This document shows, in pieces, positions 35,306 to 46,488 of a stretch of DNA of 64,000 bases. Under the pieces are notes generated by a model. The model had not been told where the DNA came from. It saw only the letters and a list, made by a program, of their open reading frames with translations, and searched no databases. How positions within the stretch are numbered: the first letter of the stretch is position 1; every line of letters begins with the position of its first letter. The position numbers were made by a program, and so were the translations under genes. Source of the DNA: Glebionis coronaria (lineage: Eukaryota; Streptophyta; Magnoliopsida; Asterales; Asteraceae); assembly GCA_025667525.1 (NCBI GenBank), contig CM046877.1, positions 33,066,255 through 33,130,254 on the forward strand, read 5' to 3'.

Positions 35306-35462
35306 CCTATTAAATTAATATGTTTATTTGGATATTGTCTGTTTGTAGACACATATATAGGGAAAAGTGAATATGAGGTTGTATAGCATCCAACCTTGTA
35401 TGCCAACTAACACAAAACTACGTAGTTTTGATAGAAAACAGTCTAAATCACAAAAACTAAAA
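35306..35462 (+). repeat. 157-bp direct repeat, left copy
   Basis: Matches 36776-36932 at 155 of 157 positions. The copies flank the fold-back element exactly. Confidence 0.92.
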
Positions 35463-36775
35463 GTAAAGTGCAAAAATCATCCCTCTGGTTTGTCAAAAGT
35501 TTGAATTACATCCCTCGTTAATACTTCGCGCAACATACATCATTGTGGTTGTAAAATAGTACACCATACATCCCTGAGGACGGATGGTGCAAATATTTTT
35601 CCGTTAAGGGTTAAAAGTGTTTGTTATCTTAGGGATATTTTATTCCTTTTACAACCTAAGGATGATTTTTGCACTAAACTTTCCAAAAAAAAAAATTTCC
35701 AAAAAAAATTTCAAAAAAATTTCAAATTTTTTTTAAAAAAGTTTCGAAAAATGTTTTCTTTTTTCGAAAAATATTTTTTTTAATGTTTTTTTTTAAGTTT
35801 CGAAAATATATTTGAAAAAAGTTTTTTTCAAAAAAAATTCAATTTTTTTTTTAAAAAGTTTTGAAAAATGTTTTTTTTAATGTTTCGAAAAATGTTTTAT
35901 TTTTTAAATGTTTTCTTTTTTAAAATAAGTTTCAAAAAAAATTTGAAATTTTTTTTTTTTCGAAAAAATTCAAATTTTTTTTTAAAATTTTCGAAAAAAG
36001 TTTTTTTTTCAAAAGTTTTTTTTTAAATGTTTTTCGAAAAAAAAAACTTTAAAAAAAAAAAGCTTTTCTAAAAAACTTTTTTTTCAAAAAAATTCAAATT
36101 TTTTTTTAATCTTCAAAAAAAAAATTCAAAAGTTTTTTTTATAAAAGTTATTTTTTAAAATGTTTTTCGAAAAAAAAACTTTTTTTTAAAAAAGCTTTTT
36201 TTAAAAAACTTTTTTAAAAAAAAACTTTTGAAAAAAAAACTTTTTTTGAAAATTTAAAAAAAAAATTGAAACTTTTTGAAAAAAAAAATTTCAAATTTTT
36301 TTTGAAACTTATTTTAAAAAAGAAAACATTTAAAAAATAAAACATTTTTCGAAACATTAAAAAAAACATTTTTCAAAACTTTTTTAAAAAAAAATTGAAT
36401 TTTTTTGAAAAAAACTTTTTTCAAATATATTTTCGAAACTTAAAAAAAAATATTAAAAAAATACATTTTTCGAAAAAAGAAAACATCTTTCGAAACTTTT
36501 TGAAAACAAATTGAAATTTTTTTGAAATTTTTTTTGGAAATTTTTTTTTTTGAAAAGTTTGGTGCAAAAATCATCCCTAGGTTGTAAAAGGACTAAAATA
36601 CCCCTAAGATAACAAACACTTTTAACCCTTAACGGAAAAATATTTGCACCATCCGTCCTCAGGGATGTATGGTGTACTATTTTACAACCACAATGATGTA
36701 TGTTGCGCGAAGTATTAACGAGGGATGTAATTCAAACTTTTGACAAAGCACAGGGATGATTTTTGCACTTTACTC
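35463..36775. mobile_element. 1.3-kb fold-back element
   Basis: Outer arms of about 210 bp (35467-35675 and 36562-36769) are near-perfect inverted copies. Each begins or ends with AGTGCAAAAATCATCC, and each arm has this motif at both of its own ends, so each arm looks like a small MITE. Between them are about 885 bp of A-runs and T-runs with TTCGAAAA motifs, themselves roughly palindromic around 36100. No coding capacity. The superfamily is unclear. Confidence 0.8.
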
Positions 36776-36932
36776 CCTATTAAATTAATATGTTTATTTA
36801 GATATTGTCTGTTTGTAGACACATATATAGAGAAAAGTGAATATGAGGTTGTATAGCATCCAACCTTGTATGCCAACTAACACAAAACTACGTAGTTTTG
36901 ATAGAAAACAGTCTAAATCACAAAAACTAAAA
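36776..36932 (+). repeat. 157-bp direct repeat, right copy
   Basis: Second copy of 35306-35462. Confidence 0.92.
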
Positions 36933-37086
36933 TTAAAACCTCTATTAACCCGTCTCCATTTTATTCATCCAAGATATGTTTAACCGTTAGTATTTGGTAT
37001 TGCATTAATTGCCCATTTGATTTCATTAAATTGATAATCACTTAAATGCTCATTTAATTTGTATCAATTTAAGCGTATTTTGATTA
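36933..37086. other. Intergenic DNA
   Basis: AT-rich; no feature seen. Confidence 0.4.
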
Positions 37087-38588
37087 TCTTATCTTAATCT
37101 TATCATAATCATAATACTTTATAAAGCATTTAAGCTTTTTTATTTTTGGAAGTCTTAAAATCTGTCAGCCTTAAACATTTCTTAATTAGGAAATATTTCA
37201 AAATTCATATAGGAAATATATAAAAAGTAGTAGTAGTAACAACCGTGTGTTATTATTAATTAATGGCCATGAGTAACAAGAGTAACAACCATTGCCTTTT
37301 AAAAGGCATCTGTATACGCTTTTAAAAGTCCAGAATAAATTATCTGCTTGTATACAACCCATTTGACATTTAGCAATCCCAACAAAACAGCCTTTTAACC
37401 CTCCGATATTGATATACACAATAAAAATGAGCTTAATTTCAGGAATAATCTCTACTAGAATCATGCCTTAGGTATTGCAAAATCCCACCATATCCTCGTA
37501 CACTCTTGTCTCTTGACACTATAAAATGAAGGCACGATGGTTTAGGTACATATAACATATTAGAAAATACATACTTTTGGACAACCAAGCTGAAATAACA
37601 TTGTTCTTTGCATCTTTGTCCCTTGGTCCCAACATTCCAGCACACCTGCACCTCTCCAAGCCTTCTCTTCCAGCCCATGCACCTCTCCAAATCCCTCTTC
37701 CAGTTCAGTCTCAAAAGACGTTTTTCATGGTCTTGCAAGAAATGGAATAAAGCCAAACACTCGAATACATCCTTATAGATGGATTTTTTTAGGGGGCACG
37801 TCCATGATGAAGCAATGCTATTATTTCAAGAAATGGCAGAGATTCGCCACTCTCCTCCAGATGGTTGCACATACAACATAGTTATGGAGGGTCTTGTTCA
37901 TAATAATGACAATGTGACTCTTCAAAGACAACAACGCCTCACCGAAGAATTTGTGCCTCGAGCAGATTTGCTTCTTTTTGTTATTTCTGCAGATCGCACT
38001 TTGACTTGAAAGTAAGGTATAATATTCGTTGTTCATGTGACAATATCATGGTCATCAATCTTTGGACAAGACGGAGTCAGGCTATTAAGATCTAGCAAAG
38101 TGGGTGGGAAAAAGAAAAAGACCAAAATACCTTTATCTTTTTTGTGTATTTAATTATAAATATGGATAGGGTACTGTATTTGTAGAAAAAAGAAACAACG
38201 AAGACGTAATCCGAAGAAAAAAACTTAGGGACCAAAATTGTAAGATTTGACAAATCACAGGGACGTAATTCTCTCTAAACTTATTGTTAAAGAATGTACA
38301 AATGAACTACATTTGCTTGTCAATATTTTTAATTACAAAAAGTTCCCAGTCTTATCATGAATGCGAATAGCATTGACAAAAATATATAAATGTTATTAAA
38401 TTTAAAAACGAAGATATCATAAACGATATTCTTTCGAGTGTCAAGGTAAATGTTTTACATCCTTTGATCTTTAGTTTGTCGCAAATAAATAATAATAAAG
38501 TCATGGAACAATGATCGTGAAAAATATTTACTCGGTACAAAATTAGTCATCGAATACCCGCCGCCGCATTACGCGGGTACTCGGCTAG
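37087..38588 (+). mobile_element. Helitron X, non-autonomous, with captured gene fragments
   Basis: Starts with TCTTATCTTAATCTTATC after an A, and ends with a GC-rich hairpin (ACCCGCCGCCGCATTACGCGGGT) and CTCGGCTAG before a T. This is the Helitron insertion pattern between A and T, with no target duplication. About 110 bp of its 5' end match the 5' end of Helitron Y (53345 onward). There is no Rep/helicase gene. It carries fragments of a PPR gene and of FZL. Confidence 0.75.
37718..38009 (+). pseudogene. Captured PPR fragment joined to FZL fragment (chimeric 76-codon ORF)
   Basis: Bases 37718-37790 encode VFHGLARNGIKPNTRIH, part of a pentatricopeptide repeat (sequence-specific RNA-binding helix pairs, usually organellar). 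After a frameshift near 37775, an ORF from ATG 37779 continues the PPR as DEAMLLFQEMAEIRHSPPDG and CTYNIVMEGL. At about 37906 it passes in frame into LQRQQRLTEEFVPRADLLLF and VISADRTLT, then TGA. The second part matches the GTPase domain of FZL, the FZO-like dynamin of chloroplasts, in the stretch after the G3 motif. The joint is inside one open frame, so a PPR-FZL fusion peptide could be made if transcribed. It lacks all GTP-binding motifs and is most likely non-functional. Confidence 0.7.
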
Positions 38589-38719
38589 TTATATACAAAC
38601 ATGTGTATGCCATTTGAAATCACGTATACAAACATAATGATGCTAATATTGCTTTCATTCAATGCATTAAATGTCATAGTAATGTACTATGATATAATAT
38701 TTTCCTTGATGAAAGGCTG
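38589..38719. other. Short spacer
   Basis: Between Helitron X and the hAT MITE; no feature. Confidence 0.4.
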
Positions 38720-39394
38720 ATGAGGTGTAGAGATGGCAACGGGTCGGGTTTGGGTTGGGTTTTAGTGAACTCGTACCCGTACCCATTTATAATATCTGTA
38801 CCTGTATCCGCTCCATCATTCGAAGAGTACTCGATTAGTATTATCCATAGGGTTTTCGGTTTGTACCCACAGGTATCGGGTATCCACAATTAAATTTTTA
38901 TTGGGCATTATGTGCGTATAATGTTAAGAAAAATCACTCGAAAACGACCAAAATACTGTAATATATATTTAAGTGTGTAGAAGATAAAAAAATACTTATT
39001 AATATTATTCACACGATTTAATCTATCGAATAAATCATGGTTTTATTTTAAAATTACAAGATCCAAATATACTTGATCACACACATGTTAATGCACACAA
39101 AATGTAACTAATATGAACATTCAATTCGTTCAACAATCTTCGTCTACTATTTCACACAAATTTAGAACTTATATAAAATAGAAATAAAGGCGGGTACGGA
39201 TTCGGGTAAACGGGTACGGATCCGGATACGGGTAAACGGGGCGGGTATTAGTAGAACCCGTACCCGCGAAAAAAGAACATTCAAACCCGAACCAGTATCC
39301 AAACCCGCCAACCCGACTCTGAACCCGACCCAACTGGTTCGAGTTTCAGTTTTCTCTATCGGTTTCAGGCGCTTTTGTCATCCCTAATGAGGTG
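38720..39394. mobile_element. hAT-type MITE with 8-bp target duplication
   Basis: Element 38728-39386 with ends TAGAGATGGCAAC and, reversed, TAGGGATGACAAA. It is flanked by ATGAGGTG on both sides (38720-38727 and 39387-39394). The 8-bp duplication and TAGRGATGRCAA ends are hAT features. The arms are rich in GGGTACGG and CCCGTACCC. No transposase. Confidence 0.85.
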
Positions 39395-39818
39395 CAATAA
39401 GTCTAAAGAGTGGATAGTTTTGGAAAACGGATGAAGTTAGGTTTCTTGCAACTTAAGGCATGTGAAGATGCTCATGCTTTTTCTTTACATGTTTTTGTCT
39501 ATGTAGTTGTGTATTGTAAAGCATTTATGAAAGAGAGATGTGAAAGTTTTTTGCAAGTGTTAGAAAGAAGTGTTGTAAGTGTAAGACTGATGGTATACTC
39601 GTGCAATTTAGTGTTTCCGTATCAACTACTTTTTTTCTACTATAAATTTGAATCATGCGAGTATTTTGCCAAGTTTAGTCTACTTTGGCAGGTTTATAGC
39701 GAATAAAAAGAAGGTATGAAGTGGAATTCATGAGTGCAACCATGATGCATTACCCACTCAACATTTAGACCGGAATAAAGTTAAATGTAAGAAAAGGCAT
39801 GTTCTACAGTTTTTAAAT
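39395..39818. other. Intergenic DNA with an unassigned ORF
   Basis: A 98-codon plus-strand ORF at 39410-39706 is not recognised and could be chance. Codons are T-rich like the surroundings. Confidence 0.3.
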
Positions 39819-40135
39819 GCATCCACTCAGGATACATTTCAGACTTCTATTATCTAGTGTCCCGTATGAATTTTTAACAGTTAAATGGTGTTTAATTACT
39901 TTATGTAGGGTGTTTGGACGCATGTGTTACAGCTTTTAAATGCAATTTTTTCAGCTTTTAAGGGTTATGGTTGTTTGGACAGCGAAAATAGGAGCTTTGT
40001 ATGCTGTTTTTTACAGCTTTTCTTGTTGTTTTTAAAGGCTGTTTTTTCAGCTTATAGTTGTTGTTTTTGCAGCAGATTGGAAGGCTGTTTTGCAGCTTAT
40101 AATCATTGTCTTTGCAGCAGATTTAGAGGCTGTTT
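39819..40135 (+). repeat. 317-bp direct repeat, left copy, flanking Copia B
   Basis: Identical over all 317 positions to 48084-48400. It contains unique sequence and the first units of the 45-bp satellite. The last 5 bases (TGTTT) could also belong to the LTR end. Confidence 0.95.
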
Positions 40136-40930
40136 ATTTATTAAATATATTATATATATATTTATTAAATAGGATCGAGCTCGGGATCACGGGATTGCAC
40201 ACATAACGTAAAGAATTAATTTATTTATTAAATATATTTTATATATATTTATTAAATCGAACCAAAGCTTAACTAACGATCGTTGATAAATTAAAAGTTA
40301 AGTTATAACGACCGTTAAGGAATTAAATAGAAGCTAAAAGAAGGAAAACGGAAAAGTTCCGGAAGCCCTAAATTGGGCTTATGGGGCGTCGGCCTAAGGA
40401 AGAAAAAAGGAAGGGGAAAAGATTTTCTTTCCTAATTGGTGTTTTACTTGGAGAACAAGTTTTGTCTAGCCTATATAAACACCTAATAGCCTTCATAATT
40501 TTTCACCCATCTTTTCCTTCTCTTTGTTTTGATCGCCGGCCATAGCTACCCATATTAGGGTTTCGATTGGTTTTCGATCTTGTCTATTTTTATCTAGTCC
40601 TAGCCCCTCTCTAGGGTTGTTGGGTAGATACTCCATAAGCGTTGAAGCTCGGTTTGCTCGTGCTAGACTCACGGTTAATTCGTTGTATTACGTGTGTACA
40701 AGAGCGTGATATAATCTTCCTTTAGATTATATTCTTGGTGGTGTTCGTGATAAACCCTAGTTGCCGTCCGTTCTGTCGTCTTGTGGATCTTGCTAGGATA
40801 AAGGTATGTAACCCTAATCTTGATTAATATAATTGTGTTAAATTAATTGATCTTGTTAATCGCTTCCGCTATGCGTTCTTTGATCCATATTAGGGTTTTA
40901 AATAATTGTTATGAACTATATAAACCAACA
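40131..40930 (+). repeat. 5' LTR of Copia B, altered at its 5' end
   Basis: Bases 40169-40930 match the 3' LTR almost exactly. The first 35 or so bases do not: they are an AT-rich stretch resembling the internal LTR sequence at about 40215-40257. TATATAAA is at 40473-40480. Confidence 0.85.
40473..40480 (+). promoter_or_regulatory. TATA box in 5' LTR of Copia B
   Basis: CTATATAAACACC in the LTR; the same in the 3' LTR at 47626. Confidence 0.5.
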
Positions 40931-40931
40931 G

Positions 40932-40946
40932 TGGTATCGAGAGCCG
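40932..40946 (+). promoter_or_regulatory. Primer binding site of Copia B
   Basis: TGGTATCGAGAGCCG, one base after the LTR end, an iMet-type Copia primer site. Confidence 0.85.
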
Positions 40947-42447
40947 TTTTAACATGATTATAATTATCAAGATCTAAAGTTTTTCAACTAATATTGATTT
41001 GTGTTAAAAATTACATGTTGTTTTTTAGGTTTTATGAAAAATTAGGGTTTTGTTTTTTATTATTATTAAAATCGACTTATGTCGAATTTTTTATAAAAAA
41101 AATTTTTTTTTTTGTAAACCCTAAAATTACATGGTAATTGACTTTAGATGTTTTGCATGAATTAATTGTTATGTCATGTGTGGTTACGATCCGTAGTTTT
41201 TTTTAATTGTTAAGAGAATGTGGGAGATCCGTAATGAACGTGCATGTTTTTTACGGATCATATAATTTTGATTGCTATTTGCTTTATTTGATTCAAAGTT
41301 TTAAAATTAGGGAAGACTTTTATGTTTATAAAAACCCTAGATTTGATGTTCTTTGAATAAATTGGTTTGCATGTGGCTATTTGATTTAGTTTTTTTTTTG
41401 TACTACTTGTTTTCATACTTTTTTTTAATTGTATGTTGTAAACAAGGGTAATTTTTTCCAAGAAAAATAATATGGACTAAATCTTATCAAAATTAATGAA
41501 TTGTTTGAGATGTAAAATTCATATGATTTGCGTTGATTAGAATTGCAATAGCAACTTAACGGCCTACTCAATTTTGGCAAACTATAAAGTGGGTATAACG
41601 CACCGCTGGTCACGTACCCGGTTAAGGAAGGAGGTGCTATGCTTTTACGCTGACCAAATTCCCGGCTCGCCTGTGCGTCAAAATTGGAATTACCTACGGT
41701 TGTTATTGGTACAATTCTTTAAGGTTGATTTAACTACATTAATTCACATCCGAAACACAATGAATAAAGTTATTGCTTTGTGCTATAACTAACGTTCTAG
41801 AAAAAGTACGGTTTGAATTTAGTTGTGTGTAAAATCTTTAATTGGTTTAACCAATACCTCAACTTGCAAATATATGATGAACTTTTAGTCTCACCAAAAA
41901 GTTTACTAAACGTTTTATTAAACTTATGATATGGAGATGTATGCATGCTTCTCCGTACATGATTTTGACACCAAAATCTATACCCTAAATTTAAGTCATA
42001 TGCCCTCTAATTGACGAACACTCGAAGTTACAATTGTCGTCATATAAGATATCGGACGATGTTGTAATGTAGAGAAAACTTCATGACTGAATAAGATTGC
42101 ACATGAAGGTTTTACGTTCTTTAGATTAGTCGACTTAATTGAGTTACTCAGTGAGAACTGGAAACTTAAGGCATAATGTAGGGATAAAACATGTTTACAA
42201 TGCAAATGATTTTGGCAATGTAAATCCCTAACATATCTAGAAATTGCAATTTGATTTGGGCAATTATTGTTCGACAAGTTACTATGTTGAATACATTTGT
42301 CACTAGCAGATCAACTGATGTGATGAATCTATGTCAATATGGGTTCTAGTTTTTCAAGGAAAATACTATGGTTTTATTACCGGGGTAATTTTATTTTCTT
42401 GAATTGTATTATCGAAAATACTAATGTTTGAACTTATTTCTGTAGAA
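40947..42447 (+). other. Leader of Copia B
   Basis: About 1.5 kb of untranslated sequence, unusually long for Copia. No gene. Confidence 0.6.
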
Positions 42448-45400
42448 ATGGCTCAACCCGAAAGCAATCTGACAATAAGCTCGGCGTTCAAAGCTTTCTT
42501 TGAACGGCCTGAACTTACTGGTCCTAATTTCAATGATTGGTACCGCTCACTAAGAATTGTTCTGAGAGCAGCGGGTACTATCAATATCTTGGAAACTCCT
42601 TTTCCGGAGGATCTTGCTGAAGATGCATCTGATGCGGAAAGGCTTCAACACGCTGCTAACGTTAAGAAGCACCATGAGGTGGCTGCTGTAATGTTAGGGA
42701 GAATGGCTCCATCACTTCAAAGGAAGTATGAGCTATTTCCTCCTAAGCAAATGCTTGATGAACTCAAGGCAGTGTATGAAACGCCACAAGCTGTAGAGAT
42801 CTATGATCTAGTTGATGCTCTACATAGCTGCAAGCAAGCTCCTGGAAAGTCCGTAAGTGCACATTACATGGAGATGAGGGGTTATATGGAACAACTCATC
42901 GCACTAGGACAACCCTTCGATCATAATATGGCTATTAACTTGATCAATAGGTCCCTTAATAAGGACTTTGGTGATTTTGTTCGTAACTATAATATGCATT
43001 GCACGGGGAAGACAGTGAATGATTTGCATGCAATGCTCATTGACTTTGAAAAGGGTTTGAAAGATAAGGTATCCACTGCTACGCCTCAAGTACTTTATGT
43101 ACAAAAGGGTAGAGTGTCTAAACCTAAACCGCAAGGGAATAAGAAGCAGAAAGGCAAAGGCAAGGCTGATAAGAGCAAGCAAGTTGCGACTACATCTAAG
43201 CCGAAGCAGAACTTTGCTAAGAAATCTCAGAAAGATGAGACTTGCCACTACTGCAAGATGACTGGACACTGGAAGAGGAATTGCTCTCTCTATCTCCATG
43301 AAATGGCAGAACACAAGAAGAAGGCTGAGCAAGTTGCTGTAGCACCATCTTCAGGTAACTTATTTATGATAGAGTTATTTAATCTTTCATACAAATCAAA
43401 CTCCTGGGTATATGATACGGGATGTGGTATTAACATTTGTAATACCCTGCAGGGATTTGAGTTGAAGAGGAGACTATCCTATGGGGAACAATCTCTGCAA
43501 GTGGGCAATGGCACACAAGCACCGGTTGAAGCTATAGGAATATTTAAATTAGTTTTACCTTCGGGTTTAGTACTGTCTTTAAATAATTGTCATTATGCAC
43601 CTACAATTGTTAGGGGTGTTATTTCCTTTTCTTGTATGTTGGATCTTGGATTTACTCACACGATTGATAATAATAGAATTTCTGTTTTCAAAGATGGTCT
43701 ATTCTATTTTGATGCAATTTCTGTGAATGGTGTTTTTGAAATTAACATGCATGATGAAAATTCCAAGAGAAAAAATAATTCTGTTTTTAGCATGAATAAG
43801 AAGAGAAAGTTAGACAAGAACTCTTCTTATCTTTGGCATTGTAGGCTTGCCCATATTGGGAAGACTCGCATACAAAAGCTGCAACGTGATGGGCTTTTGG
43901 AAAGTATCAATGATGAATCATTTGATAAATGTGAATCTTGTATCTCTGGAAAGATGACCAAGAAACCTTTTAATAGCAATATTGAAAGGGCTACTGAACT
44001 ACTTGGTTTGATACATACTGATGTGTGTGGACCACTTAGACATGTGTCAAGGAAAGGTGCTAGCTACTTCTTAACGTTTACGGATGATTATAGCCGTTAT
44101 GGTTGTGTTTATTTACTTAAGCATAAACATGAGGTATTTGAAACATTCAAGACGTTTAAGGCAGAAGTAGAGTTACAACTAGGAAAGAAGATTAAAGCTC
44201 TTCGTTCTGACAGTGGTGGTGAATATTTAAGTCAAGAGTTTAAAGATTATTTAAGTAAGAATGGAATTGTTCAGAAACTTACTTCTCCATATACTCCACA
44301 ACAAAATGGTGTATCTGAAAGGAGAAATCGTACATTATTGGATATGGTGCGATCTATGTTTAATCTTACAACTTTACCATTATCTTTTTGGGATTATGCT
44401 CTTGAATCTGTTGTTCGTATTCTAAATATGGTTCCCACAAAGAAGGTAGATAAGACACCATATGAACTATGGCATGGCAAGAAGCCATATTTGTCTTATT
44501 TAAAAGTCTGGGGTTGTGAGGCGTATGTGAAACGTGACTCTGGAGATAAACTTCAACAACGCTCAGTGAAATGTATCTTTGAAGGTTACCCTAAGGAAAC
44601 TATGGGTTACTACTTCTATTATCCGGCTGAGAACAAAGTAGTTGTGGCTCGGTATGGAGACTTCCTTGAAAATGATCTTGTAAATCAAGAATTCAGTGGG
44701 AGAAATTATGATCTTGAAGAAATTCAAGAAGATACATTGCCTTCTGAAAATACTAGCGATGAAATTCCTGTAGAACCAGAAAGTCTGAGTGTTCCACCGG
44801 AATTAATTCCTCCACGTAGGTCTCAAAGGACTATACGTGCGCCGGACAAACTATGTCTTTACATAGAGGATGATGAGGAGGAAGTAGGGGATCTTGGTGA
44901 ACCTGCTAACTATCGATCCGCAATGTCTGATCCAGAAAAGTCAAAATGGATAATTGCGATGAATGAGGAAATGAAATCCATGGAAATCAATGATGTTTGG
45001 ATTCTTGTAGACGCGCCTAAAAATGCTAAAGTAGTGAAAAATAGGTGGATCTATAAGAAGAAAACTGACATGGATGGTGATGTACAATCCTACAAAGCAC
45101 GTTTAGTGGCTAAAGGTTTTACTCAAACTTTTGGCATAGACTACGAGGAGACATTTTCTCCTGTAGCAGACTTACGAGCTATTAGGATTCTCATAGCTAT
45201 AGCAGCATACTATGACTATGAGATATGGCAAATGGATGTTAAAACTGCCTTCTTGAACGGTCGCTTAGATGAAGATATCTATATGCAACAACCCGAAGGG
45301 TACGTTGATCCTAAATATCCAAAGCGCGTGTGCAAACTTCAAAGATCTATTTATGGTTTGAAGCAAGCATCACGTCAATGGAATAAGCGATTTGATGAAG

Positions 45401-46488
45401 AAATCAAAAAGTTTGGATTTATTCAAAATCGTGATGAGCCATGTGTATACCGCAAAGCTAGTGGGAGTAATGTAGTGTTCCTAATTCTTTATGTCGATGA
45501 CATATTGATCATGGGAAGTAACATTCCAAGACTTAAGGAAGTTAAGGATTATCTTGGTAAATGTTTTTCTATGAAAGATTTGGGAGATGCTGCATATATT
45601 CTGGGAATTAAAATCTATCGAGATAGGAGTAGACGGTTAATTGGTCTTAGTCAAGATGCTTATATAGATAAGATATTGAAGAAATACAACATGCATAACT
45701 CTAAGAAAGGTTTCTTACCGATGGAGGTTAAGCATGAGTTAAGTCATGAGAAAGATGCATCATCACCTGAAGAGGTGGCTTACATGAAGAAGGTGCCTTA
45801 TGCTTCGGCAGTAGGATCTATTATGTATGCTGTAAGATGTACAAGGCCTGATGTGGCGTTTGCTCAGAACTTAGTCAGTAGATACCAACAGAATCCAGGA
45901 AAGTTCCACTGGACTGCTGTTAAGCATATTCTAAAGTATTTGAGGAGTACGAAAGATATGTTTTTGGTATTCGGGGGTAAACCAGACACAGAACTGAATG
46001 TAACAGGGTTCTGTGATGCGTCCTGGCAATGTGATAAAGACGATACGAAGTCTCAGACGGGTTACGTGTTTGTCATCAACGGAGGAGCAGTTGACTGGAA
46101 GAGTAGTAAGCAGAAAACCATTGCTATGCATGCGACTCAATCTGAGTACATGGCCGCTTCAGAAGCTGCAATGGAAGCTGTTTGGATTAGGAAGTTTATT
46201 GGAGATCTTGGAGTGATGCCTTCAATTAAAGAACCTATTGATATATATTGCGACAATTCTGCGGCAATAATATTCGCCAATGACCCTGGAGTCATGAAGG
46301 GCGCCAGACACTTTAAACGTAGATATCACTACGTTCGAGAACAAGTGGAAGCTCGAGAAATAAAATTGATAATAGTTCACACAGATGATAACGTAGCTGA
46401 TCCTTTTACTAAGGCTTTATCTAGGCCAAAGGTAGTTAAGCATGCCAAGGCAATTGGGCTGCAACTAGCTAGCGAATTCATGCAATAA
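42448..46488 (+). CDS. Copia B gag-pol polyprotein
   Basis: One uninterrupted frame, with 1354 codons counted from the upstream ATG at 42424. I prefer the ATG at 42448 (MAQPESN), because it has a better context (AAATGG) and aligns with the start of Copia A. Residue numbers here count from 42424. Gag: LTGPNFNDWYRSL near 34-46. Zinc knuckle CHYCKMTGHWKRNC at 274-287. Protease DTG at 331-333. Integrase: HHCC from H472, catalytic D533, D596 and E632, that is DD35E. RT: LYVDD with YVDD at 1023-1026. RNase H: D1198, E1241, D1277. It copies element RNA into DNA and inserts it, acting in cytoplasmic particles and the nucleus. All catalytic residues I can check are present. Odd points: RSDSGGE instead of the common RSDRGGE in integrase, and MHATQSEY instead of the common STAEAEY in RNase H. 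Confidence 0.95.
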   Translation: MAQPESNLTISSAFKAFFERPELTGPNFNDWYRSLRIVLRAAGTINILETPFPEDLAEDASDAERLQHAANVKKHHEVAAVMLGRMAPSLQRKYELFPPKQMLDELKAVYETPQAVEIYDLVDALHSCKQAPGKSVSAHYMEMRGYMEQLIALGQPFDHNMAINLINRSLNKDFGDFVRNYNMHCTGKTVNDLHAMLIDFEKGLKDKVSTATPQVLYVQKGRVSKPKPQGNKKQKGKGKADKSKQVATTSKPKQNFAKKSQKDETCHYCKMTGHWKRNCSLYLHEMAEHKKKAEQVAVAPSSGNLFMIELFNLSYKSNSWVYDTGCGINICNTLQGFELKRRLSYGEQSLQVGNGTQAPVEAIGIFKLVLPSGLVLSLNNCHYAPTIVRGVISFSCMLDLGFTHTIDNNRISVFKDGLFYFDAISVNGVFEINMHDENSKRKNNSVFSMNKKRKLDKNSSYLWHCRLAHIGKTRIQKLQRDGLLESINDESFDKCESCISGKMTKKPFNSNIERATELLGLIHTDVCGPLRHVSRKGASYFLTFTDDYSRYGCVYLLKHKHEVFETFKTFKAEVELQLGKKIKALRSDSGGEYLSQEFKDYLSKNGIVQKLTSPYTPQQNGVSERRNRTLLDMVRSMFNLTTLPLSFWDYALESVVRILNMVPTKKVDKTPYELWHGKKPYLSYLKVWGCEAYVKRDSGDKLQQRSVKCIFEGYPKETMGYYFYYPAENKVVVARYGDFLENDLVNQEFSGRNYDLEEIQEDTLPSENTSDEIPVEPESLSVPPELIPPRRSQRTIRAPDKLCLYIEDDEEEVGDLGEPANYRSAMSDPEKSKWIIAMNEEMKSMEINDVWILVDAPKNAKVVKNRWIYKKKTDMDGDVQSYKARLVAKGFTQTFGIDYEETFSPVADLRAIRILIAIAAYYDYEIWQMDVKTAFLNGRLDEDIYMQQPEGYVDPKYPKRVCKLQRSIYGLKQASRQWNKRFDEEIKKFGFIQNRDEPCVYRKASGSNVVFLILYVDDILIMGSNIPRLKEVKDYLGKCFSMKDLGDAAYILGIKIYRDRSRRLIGLSQDAYIDKILKKYNMHNSKKGFLPMEVKHELSHEKDASSPEEVAYMKKVPYASAVGSIMYAVRCTRPDVAFAQNLVSRYQQNPGKFHWTAVKHILKYLRSTKDMFLVFGGKPDTELNVTGFCDASWQCDKDDTKSQTGYVFVINGGAVDWKSSKQKTIAMHATQSEYMAASEAAMEAVWIRKFIGDLGVMPSIKEPIDIYCDNSAAIIFANDPGVMKGARHFKRRYHYVREQVEAREIKLIIVHTDDNVADPFTKALSRPKVVKHAKAIGLQLASEFMQ

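Noticed and set aside
35676..36560. A/T-rich core as a replication origin or matrix attachment region
   Set aside because: The composition fits, but the palindromic structure and MITE arms explain it as part of the fold-back element; nothing supports an origin.
39410..39706. 98-codon ORF as a host gene
   Set aside because: No recognisable family, T-rich codons like the flanking DNA, no splice or promoter signals.
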